In this document: piece by piece, positions 7,494-15,352 of the stretch | Layout of the letters: each line of letters starts with the position of its first letter | Position numbering within the stretch: position 1 is the stretch's first letter | Origin: Thiothrix sp. | Lineage (GTDB): Bacteria > Pseudomonadota > Gammaproteobacteria > Thiotrichales > Thiotrichaceae | NCBI RefSeq assembly: GCF_028714775.1 | Contig: NZ_JAQTLS010000011.1 | Location: 62,001 to 126,000, forward strand | Direction: 5' to 3' | DNA: 64,000 nt | The notes under the pieces: model-generated | Told to the model about the DNA's origin: nothing | Database searches by the model: none | The model's input: only the letters and a program-made list of their open reading frames with translations | Made by a program: the position numbers and the translations under genes

Positions 7494-10400
7494 GTATCAA
7501 GAAAGAAATCTCGCCCAGTATTCCCTTGTCAGGGGAGGAATCAAGAGGTGCTCCTTACCCAGGGTTGCGCCCTTATCATGAGGATGAACAGGGGAAGTTT
7601 TTTGGACGGGATACTGATGCGGAAGTCCTGATTGATAAGGTGCTGACCAATCGGCTGACGCTGTTGTTTGCGGCGAGTGGGGTGGGTAAAAGTTCGTTGT
7701 TGCAGGCGGCGGTGATCCCGCGTTTGAAGTCGCCGACCGGGGAAAATCTGGAAGTGGCTTACCACACTGATTGGGTAAGTGAACCGATCAGTAGTGTAAG
7801 AGCGGCGGTGCTACAAGCTTTGCACGCCAGCGGCAAGTTTCCAAACGGTGCAGCGGAGGGAGTGGGGCAAACGTTGGCGGAGTTACTGGAATTCTGCGGG
7901 TTGTTTGTGCGCCATCCATTGGTTCTGATCCTTGATCAGTTTGAGGAGTTTTTCCGTTACCAGCGGGCAACCGCCAGTTTCCAGCCATTCATTGAGCAAC
8001 TGACAGCGGTCATCACCACTCCGCAACTGCCTGTGAGTCTGGTGCTTTCAATGCGGGAAGATTTCGCGCTGGAACTGAATGCGTTCAAGCCGCGTTTGCC
8101 GACTATCCTGTTTGAGAATTTCTATCGGCTGGAGAAGCTGGGGCGGGCAGGTGCACGCGAAGCGATTGTCATACCCGTGGAACAAATCGACTTCCACTAT
8201 GAGCCAGTGCTGCTGGAAATTTTGCTGGATGATTTGCTTAGCCGTGAACTTGACCGCCACCCTCATTCGCCCGTAGTCGAGTTACTAGAAACGGTCGAGC
8301 CTCCTTACCTCCAAATCGTTTGTGCGCAACTGTGGGAACTGAATAAGACCGACCCTGACAAGTTGCTGCGTCTGGTGACTTACGAAAAGGCGGGTAAGGC
8401 CAAGGGTATCCTAAGTAATTATCTCAGTAGCGTGTTGCAAACTTTCACGTTAGCGGAAAAGCAGCTTGCCTCCAAAGCCTTCGATCATTTGGCGAGCCAG
8501 CGCGGGGTGAAGATGGCCTATACAGCCGCAGCCTTGGCGGAAACAGTAAGGGTAAATGAAATCGCATTGGGTAAAATGCTAGAAAAACTGACGGTGGAAC
8601 GTATTCTGCGTAGCCAACAGCGGGGAAATACGACATGGTATGAACTTTACCACGACATGTTTTCTGGAAGTATTGAAAGCTGGAATAATCTGTGGAAAGA
8701 CCGGATGAGAAAGCGCAAGATGCTACAAATAAGCGCAACAGGATTTGTCAGTATTGCAGCATTGTTTACAGGATGGGATTACTACGTCAATGCTACAAAC
8801 TACCAACTACGCCTTAGCTCAAAACAAGGAATTTCTGATCAAGTTGAATTGTGGCAAGGCAAGCCAAGCTTCGACCTATTTCACCAACAGCACTATATTG
8901 CCGAAACAGAATTCAAACGTTATCAGCTTGAACCAGATAAACAGTTTAACCAAAAATTAATTGCTGACTATATAGAAGTACAAACGGAGCTGGTTCATAA
9001 TCAACCAATTGATCAACGGATTACCGCCTATGCTAATAATGGAAGTTACCAAGAATCACTAAAATTGGCAAAAGAATCTATTATTCCAGAAAATATCAAC
9101 TTGGCAAAGCGAGTATTGCCACATATTGCAGCAATGAAAGTGCCAGCGGCGGCAGACTCTGTTTATCGTATTCTGCAAACAATGCCAAATGATGCAATCA
9201 AGACAGAAATTGTTGGAAGTGCAGATGATTCTGGCAATATAAGGCGGGGGGCGGACGCGGCTATTGGAATTCTCTTATTCCAGGACAAACATAATATTAA
9301 CCAAGTTGTATCCGATACAGATAAGCGATTTTGGCGACAGCAGCTTTCGATGCAAATAGTTACCCAGTCGGCTCGTGATCAGCTTATCACTTTAGGTGGA
9401 GATGACAGGGCATCAGTAAGAGCTCTTGCTAACACACCTGATGCTCTGAAGTTAATCATGTATTTGACTGATTTGCTCAGAAATGAGGATTCTGATGTCC
9501 GTCGTGAAGCGGCAGAGGCGCTAGGCCACTTACAAGCTAAGGGAGCAATCCCCGCTCTGTTGGGATTGCTCAAAGATGAGAACCCAGATGTCCGTCGCGC
9601 AACAGCGGAAGCACTAGGGGAATTGCAGGCTAGGGGAGCAATCCCTACTCTGTTAGATTTGCTTAAAGATGATAACAATAACAAAGAAACTCTACGCTTG
9701 GCAGTAGATGCGTTAGGTCGCTTACAGGTCAAGGAAGCACTTCCTACCCTACTGGGGAAACTCAAAGATAAAGATGAAGATGAGAATGTTCGACGTGAGG
9801 TGGCAGATGCGCTAGGTAAATTACAAGTAAAAGAGGCAGTCCCTGTATTATTGAGCTTGCTAAGTGATAATTATAGGGCTGTCCGCCTCACAGCGGCAGA
9901 AGCACTAGGCAAATTGCAGGCTACAGAAGCCACTCCTGCACTGCTGGGTAGACTCAAGAAGGAGGAGGACAGGAGAGTTCTTTGTGTGGTAGTAGAAACA
10001 CTAGGCAACTTGCAAGCCAAGAATGCGATTTCCGCTCTATTAGTGTTACTCAACAAGAAGGGGCACAAGGAAATCCGTAGTGCAGCGGTAGCAGCGTTAG
10101 GAGAATTGCAGGCTAAGGATTCTATCCCAGTCCTGTTAGACTTGCTTAAGGAGGGGCATAAGGAAATCCGCAGCGCAGCAGCAACAGCACTAGGAGAATT
10201 GCAGGCCAAGGATTCTATCCCCGCACTGCTAGAGTTACTTAAGAATAATGAGGATAGAGAAATTCTCTGTTCAGCAGCAATGGCATTAGGTAAATTAAAG
10301 TCCAAAGACTCTATCTCCTCATTGTTAGGTTTGCTCAATGATGCAGATGAGGTAGTTCGTGGGACGGCGGTAAAGGCACTAGTCCAATTACAAGCAGAGG

Positions 10401-11641
10401 AGTCCGTCCCTGCTTTGCTTGAGCTGCTTAAGGATGAGAATGAAGATGTCCGTTACGCAGCCGCAGTGGTACTAGGCGAGTTGCAAGTCAAGGACGCAAT
10501 CCCTGCTTTGCTAGGATTGCTCAAAGATGAATATGGGAATGTCCGCTACGTAGCGGCAGCGGCATTAGGTAAATTACGAGCCAAAGAGGCTGTACCCACA
10601 TTGCTGAGTTTGCTACAGGATGGAAATATAGATGTCCGCAAGACAGCAGCAACAGCACTGGCTAACTTACACTTATATGGTATGATGCCACACTTATTTG
10701 CTGTCATGGATATTAGCCTCGAAACGTCCAGCCGCGTGGCATCAACCGAGTTACTAGACTTCCTTCTGCGTCGCTTGAAAAATGGGGATCGGGGCATTCG
10801 TCAATCTGCTTACATTGCAGCTCTGCGTATGGAACGAGGCAGCAACCTCAGAGAAATCCAAAAACTCCTATTACGCAAGGCATTATCCTTAGTTGATCAA
10901 CAAACTCGTGATGCAGCCGTCAAACAATTGGCGGATGAAGATAAACTGGGAGCTGAAGAAACAGCACGGCAGCATCCAGTCAATCAACCGATTATGGAAA
11001 CAAAACCGCTAACACTGGATGAACTAAAAACCAAACTGGGCGAATTCGATCACGCCTATGCTGATTGGCGGGAACGCCGTGATGCTGAGCCTACCGAAAA
11101 CGTCGCAACTGATAAGCCAGCCACAGACAGCACCACCGACAAACTCGCCGATCCCGCCCCCTTCATCTACGAATACGCCTACGCCATTGCCAACATGGAC
11201 GAAGCCGAAGGCATCAAACTGCTAGGCCACAACCTTGCTAAAGTCCGCGAAGCCGCCGCCCGTGGCCTCGCCAACAGCGATTTTCTTGGCGTACCTCTGC
11301 TGCAAAAGCTCGAACAAGAATGGTTGGCAACCGACAACCCCATCACCCGCCAAGGATTGTTCCACGCCATCGACATCGCCCTGCTGGCAATGGAAGGCAC
11401 CGGCGCAGACAAAGAACTTGAAGCCCTGAAAACCTACGAACCCACCCTGACCAACGAGCGTTCCGCCGCCTCCATCAAACCGCGTGTCGAATGGACGCGC
11501 ATCCAACTCCAATGGCGTGTGGATGCCCTCAAAGAACTCAAGGAACTGGCAGACCGTCAACTACCGGGCTTGCTGAAAGAATACTGCATCAACCCCGACG
11601 GCACGGATATGAAACCCGAAGAATGCACGATTGAAAGGTGA
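7490..11641 (+). CDS. STAND NTPase (nSTAND1 type) with transmembrane segment and HEAT repeats
   Basis: The 1383-residue protein begins with the nSTAND1 entry motif YPGLRPYHEDEQGKFFGR (23-40). A Walker A motif, ASGVGKSS (62-69), and a Walker B motif, LVLILDQFEEF (144-154), follow, with a SMREDF sensor-like motif near 185. A likely membrane helix lies at about 411-430. Residues about 660-1065 hold roughly 13 tandem HEAT repeats of 31-33 residues, and degenerate helical repeats reach the C-terminus. STAND proteins act as ATP-driven switches that oligomerise on sensing a trigger. Here the HEAT array is the likely sensor, and the flanking SIR2-like and TIR proteins are the likely effectors. The start overlaps the previous gene (ATGA), and the TIR gene begins 3 bp after its stop. 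Confidence 0.9.
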   Translation: MSIKKEISPSIPLSGEESRGAPYPGLRPYHEDEQGKFFGRDTDAEVLIDKVLTNRLTLLFAASGVGKSSLLQAAVIPRLKSPTGENLEVAYHTDWVSEPISSVRAAVLQALHASGKFPNGAAEGVGQTLAELLEFCGLFVRHPLVLILDQFEEFFRYQRATASFQPFIEQLTAVITTPQLPVSLVLSMREDFALELNAFKPRLPTILFENFYRLEKLGRAGAREAIVIPVEQIDFHYEPVLLEILLDDLLSRELDRHPHSPVVELLETVEPPYLQIVCAQLWELNKTDPDKLLRLVTYEKAGKAKGILSNYLSSVLQTFTLAEKQLASKAFDHLASQRGVKMAYTAAALAETVRVNEIALGKMLEKLTVERILRSQQRGNTTWYELYHDMFSGSIESWNNLWKDRMRKRKMLQISATGFVSIAALFTGWDYYVNATNYQLRLSSKQGISDQVELWQGKPSFDLFHQQHYIAETEFKRYQLEPDKQFNQKLIADYIEVQTELVHNQPIDQRITAYANNGSYQESLKLAKESIIPENINLAKRVLPHIAAMKVPAAADSVYRILQTMPNDAIKTEIVGSADDSGNIRRGADAAIGILLFQDKHNINQVVSDTDKRFWRQQLSMQIVTQSARDQLITLGGDDRASVRALANTPDALKLIMYLTDLLRNEDSDVRREAAEALGHLQAKGAIPALLGLLKDENPDVRRATAEALGELQARGAIPTLLDLLKDDNNNKETLRLAVDALGRLQVKEALPTLLGKLKDKDEDENVRREVADALGKLQVKEAVPVLLSLLSDNYRAVRLTAAEALGKLQATEATPALLGRLKKEEDRRVLCVVVETLGNLQAKNAISALLVLLNKKGHKEIRSAAVAALGELQAKDSIPVLLDLLKEGHKEIRSAAATALGELQAKDSIPALLELLKNNEDREILCSAAMALGKLKSKDSISSLLGLLNDADEVVRGTAVKALVQLQAEESVPALLELLKDENEDVRYAAAVVLGELQVKDAIPALLGLLKDEYGNVRYVAAAALGKLRAKEAVPTLLSLLQDGNIDVRKTAATALANLHLYGMMPHLFAVMDISLETSSRVASTELLDFLLRRLKNGDRGIRQSAYIAALRMERGSNLREIQKLLLRKALSLVDQQTRDAAVKQLADEDKLGAEETARQHPVNQPIMETKPLTLDELKTKLGEFDHAYADWRERRDAEPTENVATDKPATDSTTDKLADPAPFIYEYAYAIANMDEAEGIKLLGHNLAKVREAAARGLANSDFLGVPLLQKLEQEWLATDNPITRQGLFHAIDIALLAMEGTGADKELEALKTYEPTLTNERSAASIKPRVEWTRIQLQWRVDALKELKELADRQLPGLLKEYCINPDGTDMKPEECTIER
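9495..10668 (+). repeat. Tandem HEAT-repeat coding array inside the STAND gene
   Basis: About 13 consecutive units of 93-99 bp encode the pattern R-x-x-A-x-x-A-L-G-x-L-Q-A-K-x-x-I-P-x-L-L-x-L-L-K. Units differ most in the loop before the conserved Arg. Some contain insertions such as DNNNKETL and KDEDENV. The DNA similarity between units (for example around 10075 and 10165) suggests expansion by duplication and recombination. These are coding repeats, not a CRISPR array, because there are no unique spacers between constant repeats. Confidence 0.85.
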
Positions 11642-11644
11642 TTA

Positions 11645-12424
11645 ATGCCTGACCTCTTCCTCAGCTACGCCCACGTCGACAAACACTGGGTAGACACCTT
11701 CGCTGCCCTGCTCGAACAGCGCGTCAACCAATACGTCGGGCGTGCCAAACCCGACCGCCTCTGGAAAGACAACCGTTTCAGCGGCAACGCCGCGATTTCC
11801 CCCGAAATTGATGCGCAACTGGCGCAAGCCCGCTGCCTTGTCAGCATCCTTTCCCCCGGTTATCTCGCTTCCGAATGGTGCATGTACGAACTTGCCACCT
11901 TCAGCGCCCGCGTTGGTGCAAATTCCGGGCGCATTTTCTGCATCGAACTCGACCACATCCCGCTGGAAAACAAGCCCGCCGCGTTTACCCCCACGCTTGG
12001 CTACCGCTACTGGTGGCAAGATGCCCAAAGCAAACGTACCTACCCACTGGCGGCGAATCACCCTGATTACGAAATCCGCTTGATTGATTTGGCGAAAGAC
12101 ATCGCAGCCACGTTGCAACGGGAAAACTCTCCTCAATCCCCCTTTTGCAAAGGGGGAGGCGAAGAGCCAGTTGTAAATGCTGTGCCTCCTTCCTCCGCTT
12201 CCTTTGGCAAAAGAGGGGTAGGGGGGGATTTCTCCGCACAAAAACTCGCCGCACTCGAATCGCGCCGCGCCCTTTTGCACGAACTCCTGACCCGCCAGCG
12301 CGAAGAGCTTGACCTCACCGATGACCCCAAACGCCAGATGCGCCTCGAACGCGACATCAAAGCCGCCCAAGCCAGCGCTGATCAGGTTGAAGCCGAAATC
12401 ACCGCGATACTTGCCACGACCTGA
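11645..12424 (+). CDS. TIR-domain protein with C-terminal coiled coil
   Basis: The 259-residue protein starts with a TIR domain (1-155). It shows DLFLSYAHVDKHWV at the first strand and LSPGYLASEWCMYEL at the catalytic helix, where Glu77 matches the NADase glutamate of bacterial TIR effectors. Residues about 164-196 are low-complexity and encoded by an inserted palindromic repeat. Residues 200-256 form a charged coiled coil. Part of it (222-252) aligns without gaps to residues 31-61 of the SIR2-like protein. It starts 3 bp after the STAND stop, so it is translated from the same message. The likely role is NAD depletion when activated by the STAND partner; this is inference from family knowledge. 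Confidence 0.88.
   Translation: MPDLFLSYAHVDKHWVDTFAALLEQRVNQYVGRAKPDRLWKDNRFSGNAAISPEIDAQLAQARCLVSILSPGYLASEWCMYELATFSARVGANSGRIFCIELDHIPLENKPAAFTPTLGYRYWWQDAQSKRTYPLAANHPDYEIRLIDLAKDIAATLQRENSPQSPFCKGGGEEPVVNAVPPSSASFGKRGVGGDFSAQKLAALESRRALLHELLTRQREELDLTDDPKRQMRLERDIKAAQASADQVEAEITAILATT
12135..12230. repeat. Palindromic GC-rich repeat inserted in frame in the TIR gene
   Basis: The element begins AATCCCCC and ends GGGGGGATT, giving imperfect terminal inverted repeats. It contains an inner hairpin CCCCCTTTTGCAAAGGGGG. Its length of 96 bp is a multiple of three and it contains no stop in the used frame, so it adds about 32 residues between the TIR and coiled-coil domains. It resembles non-autonomous MITE- or REP-like elements. 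No second full copy of this exact type is seen in the window. Confidence 0.7.
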
Positions 12425-12445
12425 CCCCACCCGGAAGCCACCACC

Positions 12446-13378
12446 ATGATGCACAAATTCCTCTCCACATTCCTCGGCCTGCTGCTATTCGCCGCCCACG
12501 CTGCTCACGCCTTTGAACCGACCACGAAACAGGTGACAGATAATGTCTACGCCATCGTCGGCGAAATCGACCAGCGCAACCCAGAAAACCAAGGGTTGAA
12601 CAATACCACTGGCTTCATCATCACCGCTGATGGCGTGGTATTGGTCGGCGCTGGCGCAACCGCAGACAGCGCGAAAATGCTGGAAGCAGCGGTTAAGAAA
12701 GTGACCGACAAACCCATCAAGCAAGTGATCAACATCGGTGTGCAAGACCACCATTGGATGGGCAATAGCTATTTCCTTGCGCAAAAAATCCCAGTTGTGG
12801 CACTTGCCCGCACTGTAGAAAGCCAAAAGCAGCAGGAAATGGGCAACCGGATGCGCTTATCCGCAGGCATCGGCGGCAAACCGGAAGATTTGAAGGTGGA
12901 ATATGCCAGCGAAACCTTTCCCGGTGACGAAAAGACCCTGACCATTGGCGGCGTGGAAATGGTGTTGCGTTATTTGGGTGATGGGCATTTTCCCGGCGAT
13001 GCGGTGCTGTGGTTGCCCAAGGAAAAGCTGGTGTTCACGGGTGACATCGTGTTCAACGACCGCATGTTAGGCGTGCTGCCGGACATTTCCAAGGTCAAGG
13101 CTTGGCAAGCGACCTTCAAGAAAATGGCGGAACTCAAGCCTGAACACCTGATTCCGGGGCATGGCAATCCCAGTGATTTGGCAACTGCGCAGAAAAATAC
13201 GGGCGATTACCTCGATTGGCTGGTGACAGAAGTCGGCAAGTCGCTGGAGGAAATGGAAGATTTGGGCGATGCGGTCAAACGCCTTTCCGCCGACAAGCGC
13301 TTCGATTTCCTGCAACTGTCCAAAGACTTGCACGGGCGCAATATCCATCAGACTTATTTGCAGCTTGAGGCGGAGTAG
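12446..13378 (+). CDS. Exported metallo-beta-lactamase-fold protein with degenerate metal site
   Basis: The 310-residue product has a signal peptide (about 1-22, ending AAHAAHA) and a metallo-beta-lactamase fold. Fold marks are GDGHFPGDAVLWLP, VFTGDIVF and LIPGHGNP. The primary metal motif HxHxDH is not intact: the aligned segment reads NIGVQDHHWMGN (96-107), so the first two His are Gly and Gln and the Asp is His. It may bind fewer metals or be non-catalytic. It follows the TIR gene by 21 bp on the same strand and may be co-transcribed. Its composition resembles housekeeping genes, so membership of the conflict operon is uncertain. Confidence 0.75.
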   Translation: MMHKFLSTFLGLLLFAAHAAHAFEPTTKQVTDNVYAIVGEIDQRNPENQGLNNTTGFIITADGVVLVGAGATADSAKMLEAAVKKVTDKPIKQVINIGVQDHHWMGNSYFLAQKIPVVALARTVESQKQQEMGNRMRLSAGIGGKPEDLKVEYASETFPGDEKTLTIGGVEMVLRYLGDGHFPGDAVLWLPKEKLVFTGDIVFNDRMLGVLPDISKVKAWQATFKKMAELKPEHLIPGHGNPSDLATAQKNTGDYLDWLVTEVGKSLEEMEDLGDAVKRLSADKRFDFLQLSKDLHGRNIHQTYLQLEAE

Positions 13379-13386
13379 CTTTAAAG

Positions 13387-13422
13387 GGTAGGTATCCCGC
13401 CTTAGCGCAAAGGATACCTACC
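13387..13422. terminator. Perfect 11-bp inverted repeat between convergent genes
   Basis: GGTAGGTATCC (13387-13397) and GGATACCTACC (13412-13422) form an 11-bp stem with a 14-base loop. It sits in the 62 bp gap between the convergent MBL-fold gene and prpE. There is no T run on either side, so it may work as a weak or Rho-assisted bidirectional terminator or as a message-end stabiliser. Confidence 0.5.
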
Positions 13423-13440
13423 TTGATCATTTACCGCGAA

Positions 13441-15330
13441 TTAGGCAATCACACCCTTCTCCCGCAGCAATTCCTCAATCTCCGGCATAATCGTCACGTC
13501 ATCAATGGTGGATGGCACTACATACGGTTGCCCATTCACCATCTGGCGCAAACTCTTACGCAAGGTTTTGCCCGAACGGGTTTTCGGCAGGCGCTTGACG
13601 ATGTAGGTTTCCTTGTAGCAGGCAATCGCACCGATGGTGTTGCGGATCATCTGTACCAGTTCTTTCGCCAGCGTTTCTTCGCTGATGTCCACGCCAGTTT
13701 TCAGCACTACCAGACCCAATGGGATTTGGCCTTTGAGGTCGTCGTCACGCGCAATGACCGCGCATTCGGCAACCGCTGGATGCCCACCGACCACTTCTTC
13801 CATTTCGCCAGTTGAGAGGCGGTGGCCTGCGACGTTCATTACGTCGTCGACGCGCCCCATGACGAATACATAGCCATCTTCGTCGATGTAGCCGCCGTCA
13901 CCGCTGGCATAATAGCCATCGAAGGTGCTGAGGTAGCCTTGCTTGAACTTATCGACATCGCCCCAGATGGTTGCCAAGCAGCTTGGTGGCAGTGGCAGTT
14001 TGATGGCGATGTAGCCTTGCTCGTTGGCTTCCAGACGCAGGCCGTTTTCATCCAGAATTTGGACGTTGAAACCCGGTGTTGGCATGGTGGAAGAACCCAG
14101 TTTGACTGGCATTGGTTCCACGCCTTGCAGGTTGGCAGTAATGCCCCAGCCCGTTTCAGTCTGCCACCAGTGGTCAATCACGGGCTTGCCGGTTTTTTCC
14201 ATCATCCATTCTTGGGTTGGCGGATCGAGGCGCTCACCGGCAGAGAAAATGGTGGTCAGGCTGCTGATGTCGTAGTTTTTGATCAGATCAGCATTCGGGT
14301 CGTCTTTCTTAATCGCACGGAATGCGGTCGGGGCAGAGAACAGACCTTTCACACAGTATTCTTCGGTAATGCGCCAGAATGCACCCGCATCCGGTGTCAT
14401 AACCGGCTTACCTTCGTACACAATCGTGGTGCAACCGCGCAGCAATGGCGCGTACACGATGTAGGAGTGACCCACGACCCAGCCCACGTCAGACGCAGCC
14501 CAGAACACATCGCCGGGGTTCATGTTGTAAATGGCTTGCATACTGTAATTCAGCGCCACCGCATGACCGCCATTCTCACGCACCACGCCTTTCGGCTTGC
14601 CGGTCGTGCCGGAAGTGTAGAGGATGTACAGTGGGTCAGTGCCTTTCACAGGTGTGCAACCAACAGGTTCAGCAGTTGCTATCAGCGTGTTCCAATCGTG
14701 GTCACGGCCTTCGGTCAGCGGGGAAGTCACTTGCGGGCGTTGGAAAATGATGCAGCTTTGCGGCTTGTGCGCAGAGAGGCTGATCGCTTTGTCGAGCAGC
14801 GGTTTGTATTCGATCACGCGCTTGACTTCAATACCGCAGGAAGCCGAAATCATCACTTTCGGTTGCGCATCTTCAATCCGTTGTGCCAGTTCCGGCGCGG
14901 CGAAACCACCAAATACCACGGAATGGATCGCGCCCAGACGTGCCGTTGCCAACATGCTGATCACCGCTTCGGGGATCATCGGCATGTAAATGATTACGCG
15001 GTCGCCTTTTTCGACGCCCAAACCCGCCAGCATCCCGGCAGTTTTTGCGACTTCATCGCGCAGTTCGGCGTAAGTGTAAGTTTTCTTGATGTCAGTAACA
15101 GGCGAATCGTAAATGACCGCCACTTGATCGCCACGCCCGTTTTCAACGTGGTAATCCAGCGCCATGTACGCAGTATTCATTTCGCCATCGGCGAACCAGT
15201 GGTAAATGCCGTGTTCGTCTTGCGACAGGATTTTCTCAGGGGCTTTGAACCATTTGAGGGCTTCGGATTTTTCTTTCCAGAAACCTTCTGGGTCATTCAT
15301 CGAACGGTCGTATTCTGCTTGGTAACTCAT
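13441..15330 (-). CDS. prpE: Propionate--CoA ligase PrpE
   Basis: This enzyme activates propionate to propionyl-CoA through an adenylate intermediate, the entry step of the 2-methylcitrate cycle. The 629-residue product is a full-length acyl-CoA synthetase. The adenylate-forming motif YTSGTTGKPKG lies at about 235-246, and the C-terminal catalytic lysine motif TRSGKTLRK lies near residue 585. Its N-terminus SYQAEYDRSMNDPEGFW is PrpE-like, and the gene ends a prp operon, which distinguishes it from acetyl-CoA synthetase. The short gap to prpF (22 bp) supports co-transcription. Confidence 0.93.
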   Translation of the reverse strand: MSYQAEYDRSMNDPEGFWKEKSEALKWFKAPEKILSQDEHGIYHWFADGEMNTAYMALDYHVENGRGDQVAVIYDSPVTDIKKTYTYAELRDEVAKTAGMLAGLGVEKGDRVIIYMPMIPEAVISMLATARLGAIHSVVFGGFAAPELAQRIEDAQPKVMISASCGIEVKRVIEYKPLLDKAISLSAHKPQSCIIFQRPQVTSPLTEGRDHDWNTLIATAEPVGCTPVKGTDPLYILYTSGTTGKPKGVVRENGGHAVALNYSMQAIYNMNPGDVFWAASDVGWVVGHSYIVYAPLLRGCTTIVYEGKPVMTPDAGAFWRITEEYCVKGLFSAPTAFRAIKKDDPNADLIKNYDISSLTTIFSAGERLDPPTQEWMMEKTGKPVIDHWWQTETGWGITANLQGVEPMPVKLGSSTMPTPGFNVQILDENGLRLEANEQGYIAIKLPLPPSCLATIWGDVDKFKQGYLSTFDGYYASGDGGYIDEDGYVFVMGRVDDVMNVAGHRLSTGEMEEVVGGHPAVAECAVIARDDDLKGQIPLGLVVLKTGVDISEETLAKELVQMIRNTIGAIACYKETYIVKRLPKTRSGKTLRKSLRQMVNGQPYVVPSTIDDVTIMPEIEELLREKGVIA

Positions 15331-15352
15331 TTTGTCTCTCCTCCTCTCTAGC

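Noticed and set aside
9495-10668. Regularly spaced DNA repeats that could suggest a CRISPR array.
   Set aside because: Repeats are contiguous coding units of a HEAT array within one open frame, with no unique spacers.
13822-15351. 509-codon plus-strand frame opposite prpE.
   Set aside because: It is antisense to a full-length, motif-complete PrpE. Its protein has the Val/His/Phe-rich look of reverse-frame translation.
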